A stretch of 64,000 bases of DNA, from the NCBI RefSeq assembly GCF_030272615.1, contig NC_081405.1, forward strand, positions 161,330,694-161,394,693. The letters are read 5' to 3'. The position numbers and the translations under genes were made by a program. Shown here one piece after another: positions 35,254 through 46,221 of the stretch (position 1 is the first letter of the stretch; each line of letters begins with the position of its first letter). The stretch is from Cryptomeria japonica (lineage: Eukaryota; Streptophyta; Pinopsida; Cupressales; Cupressaceae). Below the pieces are notes generated by a model. The model ran no database searches. It was not told the DNA's origin and worked only from the letters and a program-made list of their open reading frames with translations.

Positions 35254-35927
35254 CTTAACATACGTGAGATTGTTATGTTGGATAAACCATTCATAACCTT
35301 CAAGTTCACCAACAACAATACAGTAGAGAGAAGAGTTGTTTGGGAGCCTTTGTAAAGGGGCTCATATGCCTTCTCAAGAAGAGGTAAATCATAAACATCA
35401 AGGTCATCCTAATCATCATGATCAGCTGTGCTAGTACTAAATGTGTCATGGATCAATGTATTTGTACCATCATCTTCAATTGTGTTTTCTGGTGCATGAT
35501 CATCATCCTCCATGGGATCATTATCTTCAGCTTCGATATTCACACCTCCATGTTCCTCCACTTCAAAAACCATATTCTTCAGGTTGTGTTGGTCCATATC
35601 ATGTGCCCTGGGGTGCTCGACCTATATAAAAATGATCAACATAAATAAACCATGATCATGATCTCATTATCAAGTGATTTCTTATGTATATAAATTGTTA
35701 AAATGATATAATGAACAACTTACCAGTGGATGATAATCATGTCCCCCTTCAATGTGACCATGTTACCTACAATGTTTCTTAGCTATTTTGATTAGAAGTC
35801 TTCTAGTCTTTAAGCCCTTACAAATTTTCCAGGGACAATAACATTTCCCATCACCTTTTCTTTTCAAGTTAGACCATAATCTAGCAACTGTCTCCTTATT
35901 TTGTTCTTCGCTGATATTATCTGACAT
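35254..35927 (-). pseudogene. TNP2 gene, N-terminal exons
   Basis: Exon 1 starts MSDNISEEQNKETVARLW. It has a Cys/His-bearing segment (KCYCPWKICKG, then KKHC and HGHIEGGHDYHPL after an in-frame TAA), like the transposase-associated domain before TNP2. Exon 2 encodes an acidic stretch, a TAG after DD, then LEKAYEPLYKGSQTTLLSTV and NLKVMNGLSNITIS, the conserved LYxGSxxxxLS...LKxxNGxS block of CACTA proteins. Confidence 0.75.
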
Positions 35928-36311
35928 GGTCTTTCTTCATAGGAAAAAAAATTAGGCTATGGAAACTTCAGTGCAAAAGCTTCACAAAAATTGCAAATCG
36001 AACCAAAACCATTTAACTTTCTTTTTCATCTTAAAATATTGAACTTAATAGAGAACGCATTTAATGTAGCTGATTGTGTGAATTTCTGAGCATTGTGTCT
36101 GCAAATTCTTACTAAAAGTTTGCCTGTTGTAGACTTTCTGAGAGACATTTTTGAGTATTCTAAGCCTTGGTTTTTGTATTTTTATTGGTGATAAGTTAGA
36201 AACTTTATGGCAGACCTGTAGCCAATTGATCTCATTTTGACAAATTATACACCAAGCAAACAGGCATCTAGAACTAGCATTGTTTGCAGGTCACCCCTAC
36301 CCTATGCCATG
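35928..36311. other. 5' upstream region of the CACTA transposase, no gene seen
   Basis: AT-rich, presumably leader or promoter of TNP2. The rest of the CACTA 5' region has been split off by copies C and F. Confidence 0.4.
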
Positions 36312-36369
36312 GGTATATGACTACCTAGAACTCCAGTTTAAGCATCAATCCTAGAAATGATCGGTATAT
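36312..36369. repeat. 51-bp direct repeat at the copy C insertion site
   Basis: GGTATATGACTACCTAGAAC at 36312 recurs as GGTATAT at 36363. It is then completed on the other side of copy C at 42947 (GACTACCCAGAACTCC, AGTTTAAGCATTAAT). A short duplication existed before copy C inserted in its second unit. Confidence 0.75.
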
Positions 36370-37160
36370 TGTTGGCATATGCACACTCCAATGAGACATT
36401 TTATGTGATTGAAGGTTTTGTCATTGATGGCAACCTTGCAGTCCTATGGCACCAACAAAGGAATTATACTGGCATCAGCAGATCACACTCTACACCGACA
36501 CTCAGAACACCGACACCGGCACAAAAGAAAGGAAGTACACCGACATAGAGGCCGACAGGATTTTGTTATATTATATTTTGTTTATTGTAAAAATGTGTAA
36601 GCTGACTTGGCAAATTGTAAAATGACTCTTATATATAAAAGAGATCATTGTAGACATTTTCAAGGAGAAGTAGAAGCATATAGGAAAATATTAGGCAGAC
36701 CTATTGTGAGAAATATAGGTCAAGGGGTATATGTAAAGAACAGAGTAGGAACTGGTACTGAATCTAGCATTGAAGATGATATTGTAAAGTAGTACAAGAT
36801 ATTGGATTTGTATAATCCCTATTGTAAGTCAGTGAGACTTCCCATTGAGCAGTGAGCTCTAGGCAGTTGGCCTTCCCGCATGTGCAGGCCCCTATTGTAA
36901 GTAATATTCTCTTATTGGCCAATGAGTGGCTATTGTGGGTCACAAATCCCACCGAGATTTTTCCCACACTGGGTTTCCTCATTAACATCTTGTGTTATGG
37001 TGTGCTTCTCATGTGGATGTTCTTGATTTTGTTTATTGCATTATTTCTTGAATACTCGTACACTGTTATATTATGTTCTGCATGTTTTAAATTAAGAAAT
37101 TCTAATTACTAGTCAAATACTAATTCACCCCCCCTCTCAGTATCTGTGGGATCCCTAACA
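36370..37160 (+). repeat. 5' LTR of copy C
   Basis: 791 bp, TGTTGGCATATGCACAC to GGGATCCCTAACA. TATA box at 36630-36640. It has CACCGACA words at 36500-36545, part of which is deleted in the 3' LTR. Confidence 0.92.
36630..36640 (+). promoter_or_regulatory. TATA box in the 5' LTR of copy C
   Basis: TATATATAAAA, 260 bp into the LTR. It is conserved in the 3' LTR at 42410-42420 and present as a weaker CATATATGTA in copy D near 60397. Confidence 0.6.
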
Positions 37161-37162
37161 AT

Positions 37163-37174
37163 TGGTATCAGAGC
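37163..37174 (+). other. Primer-binding site, copy C
   Basis: TGGTATCAGAGC, two bases after the LTR. Confidence 0.92.
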
Positions 37175-37231
37175 AAGGACCTCTATTTTCAAAAGCCTAA
37201 CAACTTGAGGAAGATCTTGACACCGATAAAG

Positions 37232-38350
37232 ATGGAAAATCTGATGAAGCAACTGGAAGGAGCTCTTACAAACTATGATGCAGAAAAGTTGAAAAATATC
37301 AAATTAGAAGATGATTTAAGAGCAGCTCAGGACATCATTCAGGCACTTCAAGAAATTTTTATTGTTGTAAGAAATAAGAGAAGAGAACTTTGTGAAAAAT
37401 TGCAAAATGAGAATGATGAAAGGGAATCACTTAATGATATGATAAACAAGTTGAAACAAGAGATCATGACAACAAAAAATGAAATGCAGGATATGACCAT
37501 GAGATTTTGCAAAGAGATTGAGGATAGGAAGAAAAATGAAGAAGAATTGACCAGAAGACTAAGTGACGCAGCAAATGAGAACACAAGACTTAGCTATGAA
37601 AATGACATGTTGAAGACAGATCTGATGCATACTCAGAATGACTCAAATGAACTGATGAGAAAAAAAGAAGTTTTAGAAAGAGAACTAGAAACTGCAAATC
37701 AACATAAAGAAAAATTCAAGAAAAGCTCAAAGGAACTTGGCACCTTGCTAAAAAATAAAAAACCTAAAGGTGACACTTCTGGAATTGGCTTTGAAGTTGG
37801 TGAAAGCTCCGGTACTGCAAATACTCAGGATCACAGCAAACCAGTAAGACAACCTAATACTTATAAATTCAATGGAAAATGCTTTAACTGTAATAAGTAT
37901 GGTCATAGAGAAAATGAATGTAGATCTAGAAATTATCAGAATATCAACACACCCACTGGTCAATGTTCTAAATGCAACAAAGTTGGTCACAATTCTGAAA
38001 ACTGCAGAATGAATGTGAGATGTTATGTTTGTGGAAGATTTGGACATTTATCCAATCAATGCAGAACACAAACTAGCATAGGTTATGAGAAAGCTATTCA
38101 GAAAAATAATGTAACTTGTTATGCATGTAACAAGATTGGGCATATTGCTAAATTCTGTAGAAGTAAAGGAATACTGGTAGACAACAAAAGTTCTAGCTTG
38201 AAAGGTAAAGAAAAAGTTGAAGAGGTTAAGCAAGAATTCTCAAAACAATGGATTAGAAAAGCTGATCTAAATATTGGGAATACTCCTCCACTAGTAGAAC
38301 AAACCAATACTTCACCGGCAGAACAAAGTGATGCTTCACCAAAAGGATAG
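37232..38350 (+). CDS. gag-like protein of copy C: coiled coil + four CCHC zinc knuckles
   Basis: The first good ATG after the primer site is 37232 (MENLMKQLEGALTNYDAEK), matching the start in copy D (60996). The frame is open for 372 codons. Residues 1-185 are a continuous coiled coil. Next comes a linker with DTSGIGFEVGESSGT, which resembles the linker before the knuckle in Sirevirus Gag. Then come four C-x2-C-x4-H-x4-C knuckles: CFNCNKYGHRENEC, CSKCNKVGHNSENC, CYVCGRFGHLSNQC and CYACNKIGHIAKFC. The usual Ty1/copia capsid-type domain is absent, and four knuckles instead of one or two is unusual. Expected role: RNA binding and self-assembly in the cytoplasm. The TAG at 38348 is followed in frame by 12 codons to a TGA, a tail also seen in D. 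Confidence 0.88.
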   Translation: MENLMKQLEGALTNYDAEKLKNIKLEDDLRAAQDIIQALQEIFIVVRNKRRELCEKLQNENDERESLNDMINKLKQEIMTTKNEMQDMTMRFCKEIEDRKKNEEELTRRLSDAANENTRLSYENDMLKTDLMHTQNDSNELMRKKEVLERELETANQHKEKFKKSSKELGTLLKNKKPKGDTSGIGFEVGESSGTANTQDHSKPVRQPNTYKFNGKCFNCNKYGHRENECRSRNYQNINTPTGQCSKCNKVGHNSENCRMNVRCYVCGRFGHLSNQCRTQTSIGYEKAIQKNNVTCYACNKIGHIAKFCRSKGILVDNKSSSLKGKEKVEEVKQEFSKQWIRKADLNIGNTPPLVEQTNTSPAEQSDASPKG

Positions 38351-38543
38351 AGCAGTGCTCCATCGGCAGGAAGTTCTTCATCTAATTGAAGAAAATTTCC
38401 TTGAGGGTTTGGCAATCTATTGATACATGTGGTATTATTCCCTCGGTTAGAGATAAGAAGTTGGAAATTACTTATTATCGGCAAACAAAGTTAAGTGAAT
38501 ACTTAACCGACATGCAATTAATATGGTAGATGGTGAAAAGACA

Positions 38544-38550
38544 TTATAAA
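38544..38550 (+). promoter_or_regulatory. Possible internal TATA box before ORF2 of copy C
   Basis: TTATAAA, 147 bp upstream of the ORF2 ATG. Copy D has TTATAAA 151 bp upstream of its ORF2. The following sequence is also similar (TTTTGGCTCC versus TTTTGACTCC). Whether it is used is unknown. Confidence 0.35.
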
Positions 38551-38690
38551 ATTAAGGTTTTGGCTCCATTTCATTTCACCGAGATTTCAAATTTTTGAAG
38601 AGCGCGAAGATTCCGAGGTAAGGCATTTCGAGAAAGAAGCAAGAACACTCCAAGAAATCATCCATCCAAGGCAGTAAAAGGTATTTAATC

Positions 38691-41600
38691 ATGGCATCCA
38701 CCTCTGCAATTGAATATATAGAAAACCCTACTATTGTTGAAGTAATAAAAAGACCTAGGCCCGTATTTCAGTTAGTTCCCAAGATAGCAAAGAAGGATGA
38801 TACCTTAGGTGCTTTTTCTCAAATTCCTAAGGGAGTTGTTTATGCTGAAGACCTCAAAATGTACATCCACTGCAACATTGAGGAATTAGGAGATGAGGAA
38901 ATTAAAACCATGTATAAAACTGTGATATGTGATAATACTGGCAATGTAAAGGATGAACACAAGATCATTGAGACCCTAGGATTTACAGAGATCCTTAGCA
39001 TTCCTGAATTTCCAAAGGATGTGATTAGGATAGTCTTAAGCAGGGTACATGGAGAATTTTTCTGGCTAGATGCAATTCACAAAATCACCAAGGAAGCTAT
39101 GAAATCTATCACAGGGTTATCGACCACTGGTAAAAGACTAGATAAAACCAATAAGGTTTCCAATGACCTAGTTATAAACCTAACTAGTGCAACATTCGAC
39201 AAGAGGTCCCTAAGAGTAAATGATGTAATAGATATCAATGTGAGATTCATCAATATGATATCAGGGTATAAAGCTACTCATTGTAATAGACTCAATTTAG
39301 TTTCAAGTTTATGCATTAAGAGTGCTTATGATATGATCACAGATAATGTAAAAATTGACATATGTGAGTGGTTAAAGGATGAATTAATTGACAACCTTGG
39401 AAAGATCAAGAAGAACAAGAAAGGAACTTTCAGATTTGGAAATCTATTAGTATGCCTAATGCTACATATAGCAAAATAGGTTCTTGGTATAGGTTACAAA
39501 GAACTTGGATATGACATACTGGTAGGCAAACAATTAACAGAACTATTCAATAACATGAGTGAGAACAAGGAAAGCAATATTAATGACTTCTTTCAAGCAT
39601 TAAAGACCAAAATGAAGAAAAGAGTAAGGTTATCACAAAAGATTGTAGACAAATACAAAGATGAAATATGTTTTGTCATCAAGAAAGATGAAATCTGGAT
39701 GGAAGCAGTCATCCCAAGGACAATTTGGGTAACCGAGATGGGCTATGAAACATATGATCACATAGTTGAAACATATGCTAAAGCACTTCTGGAAGCCCCT
39801 AGAGAACCTAAGAAAGAAGTATTTGGCAGTGCAAAAAATATTGAAAGACAAATTCAATCAAAGAAAAGGGTGAAAAAGGTTAAGGCAGTTGTAAGGAAAG
39901 GGTCCAGACAAGCAAAAGCCATCAAAGAAGATGTATTGAAGAAAACCATCATAACAGAGGATGAGTTAGTAGCTCCATATCCTGAAACTCACCTATCACC
40001 GGTAGGTACTTCTTCAGGAAGTGACATGCCTGCAACTTTCAAAAGAGTTGTAAGAAAAAGAGATCCCTCACTGGCAACCACACCCTCACCTAGGAGGACA
40101 AGGCAAAAGCAACAAGCAGTATGATCTCTAGTAAGAAAGGCCACACCAAAGAAGAAATTGACACCCAAGAAGAAGAAAAGGACAAACAAAGACTTGGCCC
40201 CTCTTGATATATTGCTAAATGAAATCATAGAGGAAGGTAAACTGAAAAATATAGAGAAAATTTATGACACTCTAACAGCTGATGAAAAAGAGCAAGTTGA
40301 AAACAGTGTTATATTGCACATGGATATGTACAAGAAATTTTTGATGGAAGGAGTCAATGAAATACCAGATGAATTATTCAAAAGACTAGAGGCAAGAAGA
40401 CAAGCAGTGATAGAATTGGATAAGAAAATAAAAATTGAAAAGTTACTTGCTGTATATCCAGTAAACTCTCCACAAGAAATTGATGACCTAATTGCTCAAG
40501 CCAACCAGACAGTATTTTCTACTGCACACAGGCACGTTGCTTTAATGGTAGTAAGAGTTAATGAGGTGACAGAGGAGACAGACAATGGATGGGATATATT
40601 CCTGGTTGAGAAAGAAAAACAAGAAGAATATAGGAACCCCAAACGCATACAAGTTTATCAGAAAGATAGAGACAAGGGGAAAGGAAAAGTTGGTGGACCA
40701 CCTGGTATCAAAGTTAGAGACAACTTACCCCCACCTTGTTTAATTACTTCACCGGTAAAATCAACAACTACTGAAGATCAACTGGCAGCTGAGAGTATGG
40801 ATGTAGAGGATAATAATCCTAATCCTGAAGTCCCATATACTGTGAATGTTGATACTCAAAAGATCAACATAGTAGTAGACAAAGACACAACTGATAAGTC
40901 AGATATGGCTAGTAAGCCTCTGGTGACTGAGGAAACTGATAAACCGACAGAAGATAAAGAGCTAAAGGTAGAGACTAAGAAATAGACTGAGGAAATGAAA
41001 CATACAAAGAAACAAACAGAGCTAAAGGCTCCAGAACAACAACAACCGGAACAGGTACATAAGGAAATAGTGCCACCGACAACTAGTGAAGTAGGAAAAC
41101 CATTGCTTAAAGAAATGTAGACACAAATTGACCTACCAGAGGTCAATACAAGCTTGGTTACTTCCACCGATACTCAGATTGTTGACTCATCATCAAGCTT
41201 CAAATCAACCAATGTGACTGAGGTACTACTTGATTCTATCAAGAAAATAACTGACTGTAGCTCACAGGCTTACAAAGCAATTGATGATACCATACCAATT
41301 TTGAAGGTAATTGCTCCTAATTGTAATATAGATAACAAAGATTCTTTAGGACAATTGGATACATTGTGTAAATATATCTTAGAAAACATTGAGAAAATAA
41401 AAGAAGAGTCAGTAAAGGATAAAGTAGAAGCTGAAAAACATAAATTCGTTGATGAGCAAATAAAGAAGTGTAATAGAGATTTTGACACACTTCTATCGGA
41501 ATTATGTAATTTGTTGAAAGAGTACAAAAATTTGTACAAAGATACCTGTAAAACAAACTTTTTGACTGTAGATATTGACAAGAAAATGAGCAAGGTACAG

Positions 41601-41969
41601 GATGAGATCAATAAACTTGAAGATAATTTTGTCAACTCACCTGATACACAATCAGTTTTTGAGGAGAAGATAACAAATTTTGAGGAAGAACTACTTAAAT
41701 TGGAAAGAGAGAAAGAAAGAATAATAAGTAAGGAAAAACATTTGAGATCAAAACTAAGTCCAAGATTGGACTATCTAGCATCTCTGCGAAAGGAAATTTC
41801 TGAGGCACTAATACAAGGTAGCAAAACACTGGCAGAGCATTTGCAACATCTCACCAGTACAGTGAAAAGAATAGAAACAACAATAAAGGATAGCAAGAAG
41901 TTTATGGATAGTATAAACTTGATTTTGGGAGAACTTTTTCAAATTGTAACTACCCAGCTACAAGGTTGA
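38691..41969 (+). pseudogene. ORF2 of copy C: about 1,090 codons, four in-frame stops
   Basis: ATG 38691 (MASTSAIEYIENPTIVEVIK) to stop 41969 is a single frame interrupted only by TAG 39477, TGA 40122, TAG 40983 and TAG 41118. Copy D reads through the first two positions, so the long frame is ancestral. Residues 1-430 form a conserved globular-looking part with RVHGEFFWLD, RSLRVNDVIDINVRFINM and ICFVIKKDEIWMEAVIPRTI. Residues 380-490 are basic (SKKRVKKVKAVVRKG, PKKKKRTNK, an NLS-like run). Residues 650-830 are acidic and Thr-rich. The last 250 are coiled coil. No polymerase, protease, integrase or membrane segment is seen. It lies where Sirevirus env-like genes lie, just before the purine tracts. 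A nuclear or particle-associated accessory role is possible; the function is unknown. Confidence 0.8.
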
Positions 41970-42015
41970 AACCACAAACTCTACTGACATCTTGAAAACC
42001 TTTGTCATTGATGCC

Positions 42016-42171
42016 AAAGGGGGAGTAGTGGGATGAGAAAATTCAAATCACAGGATAGGAATCATATGCTCAGGGGGAGCTCTCACATTTTTGGTAATAT
42101 TTTTGGACTACACATTTTTGGATACTTTTTGAAATTTCTCATGAGTGTTGCCATCAATGCCAAAGGGGGAG
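42016..42171 (+). other. Three polypurine tracts of copy C
   Basis: AAAGGGGGAG at 42016, AGGGGGAG at 42072 and AAAGGGGGAG at 42162. The outer two share leaders GTCATTGATGCC and GCCATCAATGCC. The last is two bases from the 3' LTR. Same triplet arrangement as copy A. Confidence 0.82.
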
Positions 42172-42173
42172 AT

Positions 42174-42941
42174 TGTTGGAATATGCACACTCCAATGAGA
42201 CATTGTATGTGATTGAAGGTTTTGTCATTGATGGAAACCTTGCAATCCTATGGCACCAACAAAGGCATTATACCGACATCAGTAGATCACACTCTACACC
42301 GGCACTCAGGACACCGACACCTGCACAGAGGCTGACAGGATTTTGTTATATTATATTTTGTTTATTGTAAAAATGTGTAAGCCGACTTGGGAAATTGTAA
42401 AATGAATCTTATATATAAAAGAGATCATTGTAGACATTTTCAAGGAGAAGTAGAAGCATATAGGAAAATATTAGGCAGCCCTATTGTGCGAAATATAGGT
42501 CAAGGGGTATATGTAAAGAACAAAGCAGGAACCGGTACTGAATCTGGCATTGAAGATGCTATTGTAGAGTAGTACAAGCTATTGGATTTGTATAATCCCT
42601 ATTGTAAGTCAGTGAGACTTCCCATTGAGTAGTGAGCTCTAGGTAGTTCGCCTTCCTGCATGTGCAGGCCCCTATTGTAAGTAATATTCTCTTATTGGCC
42701 AGTGAGTGAATATTGTGGGTCACAAATCCCACTGAGGTTTTTCCCACACTGGGTTTCCTCGTTAACATCTTGTGTTATGGTGTGCTTTTCATGTGGATGT
42801 TCTTGATTCTATTTATTGCATTATTTCTTGCATACCGGTACACTGTTATATTATGTTCTGCATGTTTTAAATTAAGAAATTCTAATTACCGATCATATAC
42901 TGATTCACCCCCCACTCTCAGTATCTATGGGATCCCTAGCA
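42174..42941 (+). repeat. 3' LTR of copy C
   Basis: 768 bp, TGTTGGAATATGCACAC to GGGATCCCTAGCA. Confidence 0.92.
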
Positions 42942-42946
42942 TATAT

Positions 42947-44108
42947 GACTACCCAGAACTCCAGTTTAAGCATTAATTTACATCATTATTGACCTTACTT
43001 TGGGATGCTATGTATGAGATTGGAACCTTTTGTAAGGTGTGATCAATGTGCTATCATAAATGCAAAGCCAAAACCATTTTGATGAGATCATGATCCCACT
43101 AATACTATTTTGCCTTGTTAATTTTGCAGCCACAAAAAATGATAGAACCAGATATAATATGCCATCAATGCCCATATACCAACAATGCTCAAGATGAGCC
43201 ACTTAGAGGTAGATTTTAACCAATTTCCGCATAGGTAGATTATCTCTAGCCTTATTTTTCCTATAGGTAACTGATTAGGTTCATTTTAGAGTCTTATTTC
43301 CAAATATATACCTCTATGTTAGCTTTTTGCTTTATTATTTGCCTGTTTATGCTTAATCTTGTCAATTTTACATAATTTTACTTAGTTCTTGGATCTTCAA
43401 TGAAATTATATCTAATCATATCCAATCACATCAAAATGGAACAATTAATCATATTGCTGGTCTCTCCTAGAGGAATAAAATTGAACCAAATTGACTATTC
43501 CCCAATAAAATGTTTTGAAATGGTGAATGTATAAGTTTGTAGTTTACTTTCCTAGACTAGGACCCCATTTTGTCAACATTTCACTATGAAAGCATAAATA
43601 TTTTTTTCTTGAAGAGAACATCTTACAGATTATGCTTCAATGTATAACACATTTTCATAATCAATCATTCGAATTCACATATTCTAAATCATGATCTGAT
43701 GATGTGAACAACTCATATACAACTATATGGCATGCAAAGCATTTATTTTAACATACACTTATTCATCCACATTGCAGGGATAACAATACAAGGCTCACAT
43801 ATTGGTCTAAGAGGATGCCATGGTCTCACAAAGTAAACAAGAACCATATGAAATGATGGTCTTGAATCCACACACAACTAGGGAGGATCCATACAATTAT
43901 GTATGACTTCCCCCTTGTTTGTTTAATGGGATTAGCCTCCAAGACATAGAGGTCAATAATCACTAAGAATGTACAAGTGGATCATAGCTACCCATACAAC
44001 AAACACTTACCCCTATCCTCAAATTTTCCCAATGTTTGATTCCTTATATACACTCATCCAAGGTTATCTACATCAATCTTGGTGAGGAATCACATCACAA
44101 CAAAGAAG
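42947..44108. other. CACTA 5' region between copies C and F, no gene seen
   Basis: AT-rich non-coding DNA. It begins with the second half of the 51-bp direct repeat. No domain or strong repeat. Confidence 0.45.
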
Positions 44109-46062
44109 GCAACTGTAATGCCCATACCCTAGTTAGACTTGTAAAACCCGTTTGACCATGATTGAACTCCTATGCGGCATTCTTGAATGGTAGGTTAACC
44201 GTGGTGCAATGCGTAGTTTAGATAATATAAATAACTGTGCATACTTATTATTGTGCTTTTGCATCAATTCTCGTGTAAATGTAATTGTACCTAACCCTTG
44301 TGATAAATCTTGAGCTAACGCCTTCATTGAATATGTATGTGTATATGCATGCTTGTATGAATTCATGGGTGCAGGAGATGGCAGGTACGACACCGCTTAG
44401 GGCAAGGTTCATCTCCTTTGGATTTGTAAGGTTGAGTATGCCTCCATCTTTAGAATTCGGATTTGGTGGTCATATAACTCTCGTCTTGTCTTAGCCATGG
44501 TTAGGTGAGCATCGTGTGTGGATTTGTGGGACTTGCTTTTTATTGGGATGCCTGTCGAGAGATTTGGAGGACTTCCTTGATTTGCGTGCCTTGCGCGAGG
44601 TAAGTGGAGTTTGTTATCCTAAGTATTAAATTCAATTTAATGAGTAAATGTACACATTAGTGATATAGAAATTTAAATAGGTAGTTTCTTTATACGATTA
44701 ATCGTTAATTTAAAGGGATTGCTCTAATTATTATTGTGGCAAGCTTAAGGTATTTAACTTGGGTTAGTGTGCTCATTTATGCATTTGTAACATTTACGCA
44801 TTTGTAGTTGAGAAATTAGAATAAATAAGACTCTTGCATTAGATTAGTCGTTTATTTAAAAATGTCGCTTTATTATGTTATAGCGAGTTAATTTAATAGC
44901 TAATTTTAAAATAATGAATTTAATGAGTTATGCGTTTTTGGAAAGGAAAAATCTAAAGTCATTTGGGTGATAGAAATAAATTACTCATTTTCGCATTTTG
45001 GAAGAAAAAGGGTAAATTATTATTATTTAAAAGAAATTATTCCTTTTTTACTCGTATAGTTGATATAGTATAAAAGGATTGATTTTTAGAAAATTAAATT
45101 AACCAAAACGCCTTACCCGGTCAATAGTTTCGAAATAAGAAGTAGGCTTAAAATTTATATTGAGAAATTAAAATTTAAAAACGCAATAAGAAATAGAAGC
45201 ATTTTAATTTTGATAAGGAAAGCGAATAAGATGTATTAAATAATGTAAATGAATGACTTCCATTTTCATTTTTATCCATTTTATTTTAAAAATAAATGCC
45301 TAATTTCGAAATTGAAAATTAGGGCAAAATTAGGGTTTCTCATTTTAAACTAGTTGGGAAATGTTTTTGGGGGTTTTGGGCTTTGGGTCATTTTTTTGGA
45401 AAAACATGGTTTTTTTGGAAGAGGGATTGGGGATCTTGGACAAAGGATGGAGTTTTAGAGCAGTAGATTTGGGGGCTCATCATCAAATCTCTTCCCGGAA
45501 TGCATTTGGAGGTAGGATTCTACCCTTCCCTTTGATCTTTGCTAAATAAAATAAGAAAATATTGATGTAAAAAAAAAATGGATTTGGTTCTTCATGATAT
45601 GCTGTTTTTTTTTTTTTTTTTGCTGTTGTATCCATGATCACTTTCAGATTCAATTTGAGTTTTTTTTTGAGAATCTTGGCATTTTGGGGCAAGATTGTAA
45701 AAGAAAGAAGTAGATAAGGAGATTAAAACCATTTGGGTAGTGGAGTTTTATGTTCCAGTTGTGAATATTGTCCATTTCATTGCTTTGAACATTCTGGAAA
45801 CAAAATATATAGATCTCTATATGTTGCTCTCTTTTATCATTTCTCATTTTAAGATTCATGGATTTGATTCTAAAGAAGAAACAAAAAAAAAAACACAGAA
45901 GGAATAAATATTTGGGGATTTTAGGGGGATTGTATCTGTTTTTTTTTAATCTGTTATAACCCAGGAAATTTGTTCAACCCAGGAAATCTATTTTGTTGCC
46001 TGTTTTTGTTTTGTTATTTAAAAAAAAAATTAAAAAAAAAAATATTGTGACCCCCCCCCCCC

Positions 46063-46190
46063 ATCGCTGCTGGTAGCAACTGCTGTTAGTAGTAGCGCTA
46101 CCAGAGGTAGCAGACTGCTACCAAAGGTAGCGGCCTGCTACCATTTGGTAGCAGCGCTACCAATGGTAGTTGTGCTGCCAGGGGGGAGGG
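46063..46190. repeat. Palindromic GGTAGC/GCTACC array in the 5' LTR of F
   Basis: Alternating GGTAGC and GCTACC words spaced 8-12 bp apart (GGTAGCAGCGCTACC type), preceded by a C12 run. The 3' LTR copy (54514-54650) has extra copies of the word, which explains most of the 22-bp difference in LTR length. Confidence 0.8.
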
Positions 46191-46221
46191 CCCACGTGGG
46201 TGTCCACGTGGGTACCCTCCC
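46183..46221. promoter_or_regulatory. Inverted repeat with two G-box cores in LTR of F
   Basis: GGGAGGGCCCACGTGG faces CCACGTGGGTACCCTCCC. CACGTG cores lie at 46193-46198 and 46205-46210. In the 3' LTR the first core is CATGTG. CACGTG is the known plant G-box bound by bZIP and bHLH factors; use here is not shown. Confidence 0.5.

Larger units (their letters stand above)
31615..35927 (-). pseudogene. TNP2-type CACTA transposase gene, decayed
   Basis: Nine exons on the minus strand are supported by GT-AG borders and family order: 35927-35724, 35621-35254, 35158-34599, 34504-34325, 34241 to about 33484, about 33382-33300, 33167-32755, 32661-32467 and 32388-31615. They encode, in order, an N-terminal zinc-associated segment, the TNP2 transposase domain, DUF4218 and DUF4216, which is the standard layout of plant CACTA TNPD proteins. 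The protein cuts the element's ends. At least seven in-frame stops and one probable frameshift (near 33580) make it inactive. Stops at 34898 and in the WH/RS region replace residues that are Arg in the family, as expected from CGA to TGA. Confidence 0.85.
36370..42941 (+). mobile_element. Copy C: complete gag+ORF2 LTR retrotransposon nested in the CACTA
   Basis: 6,572 bp with target duplication TATAT (36365-36369 and 42942-42946). LTRs are 36370-37160 and 42174-42941, which differ by about 50 substitutions by eye (6-7 %) plus a roughly 24-bp indel. It has an initiator-Met primer site, an open gag-like gene, ORF2 with only four in-frame stops, and three purine tracts. There is no pol region: ORF1 to ORF2 is a 300-bp spacer. 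It is the reference copy of the family in this window. Confidence 0.92.

Noticed and set aside
38691-41969. ORF2 as an envelope glycoprotein
   Set aside because: Position fits Sirevirus env-like genes, but I see no signal peptide, transmembrane segment or fusion peptide; the protein is charged and coiled-coil.
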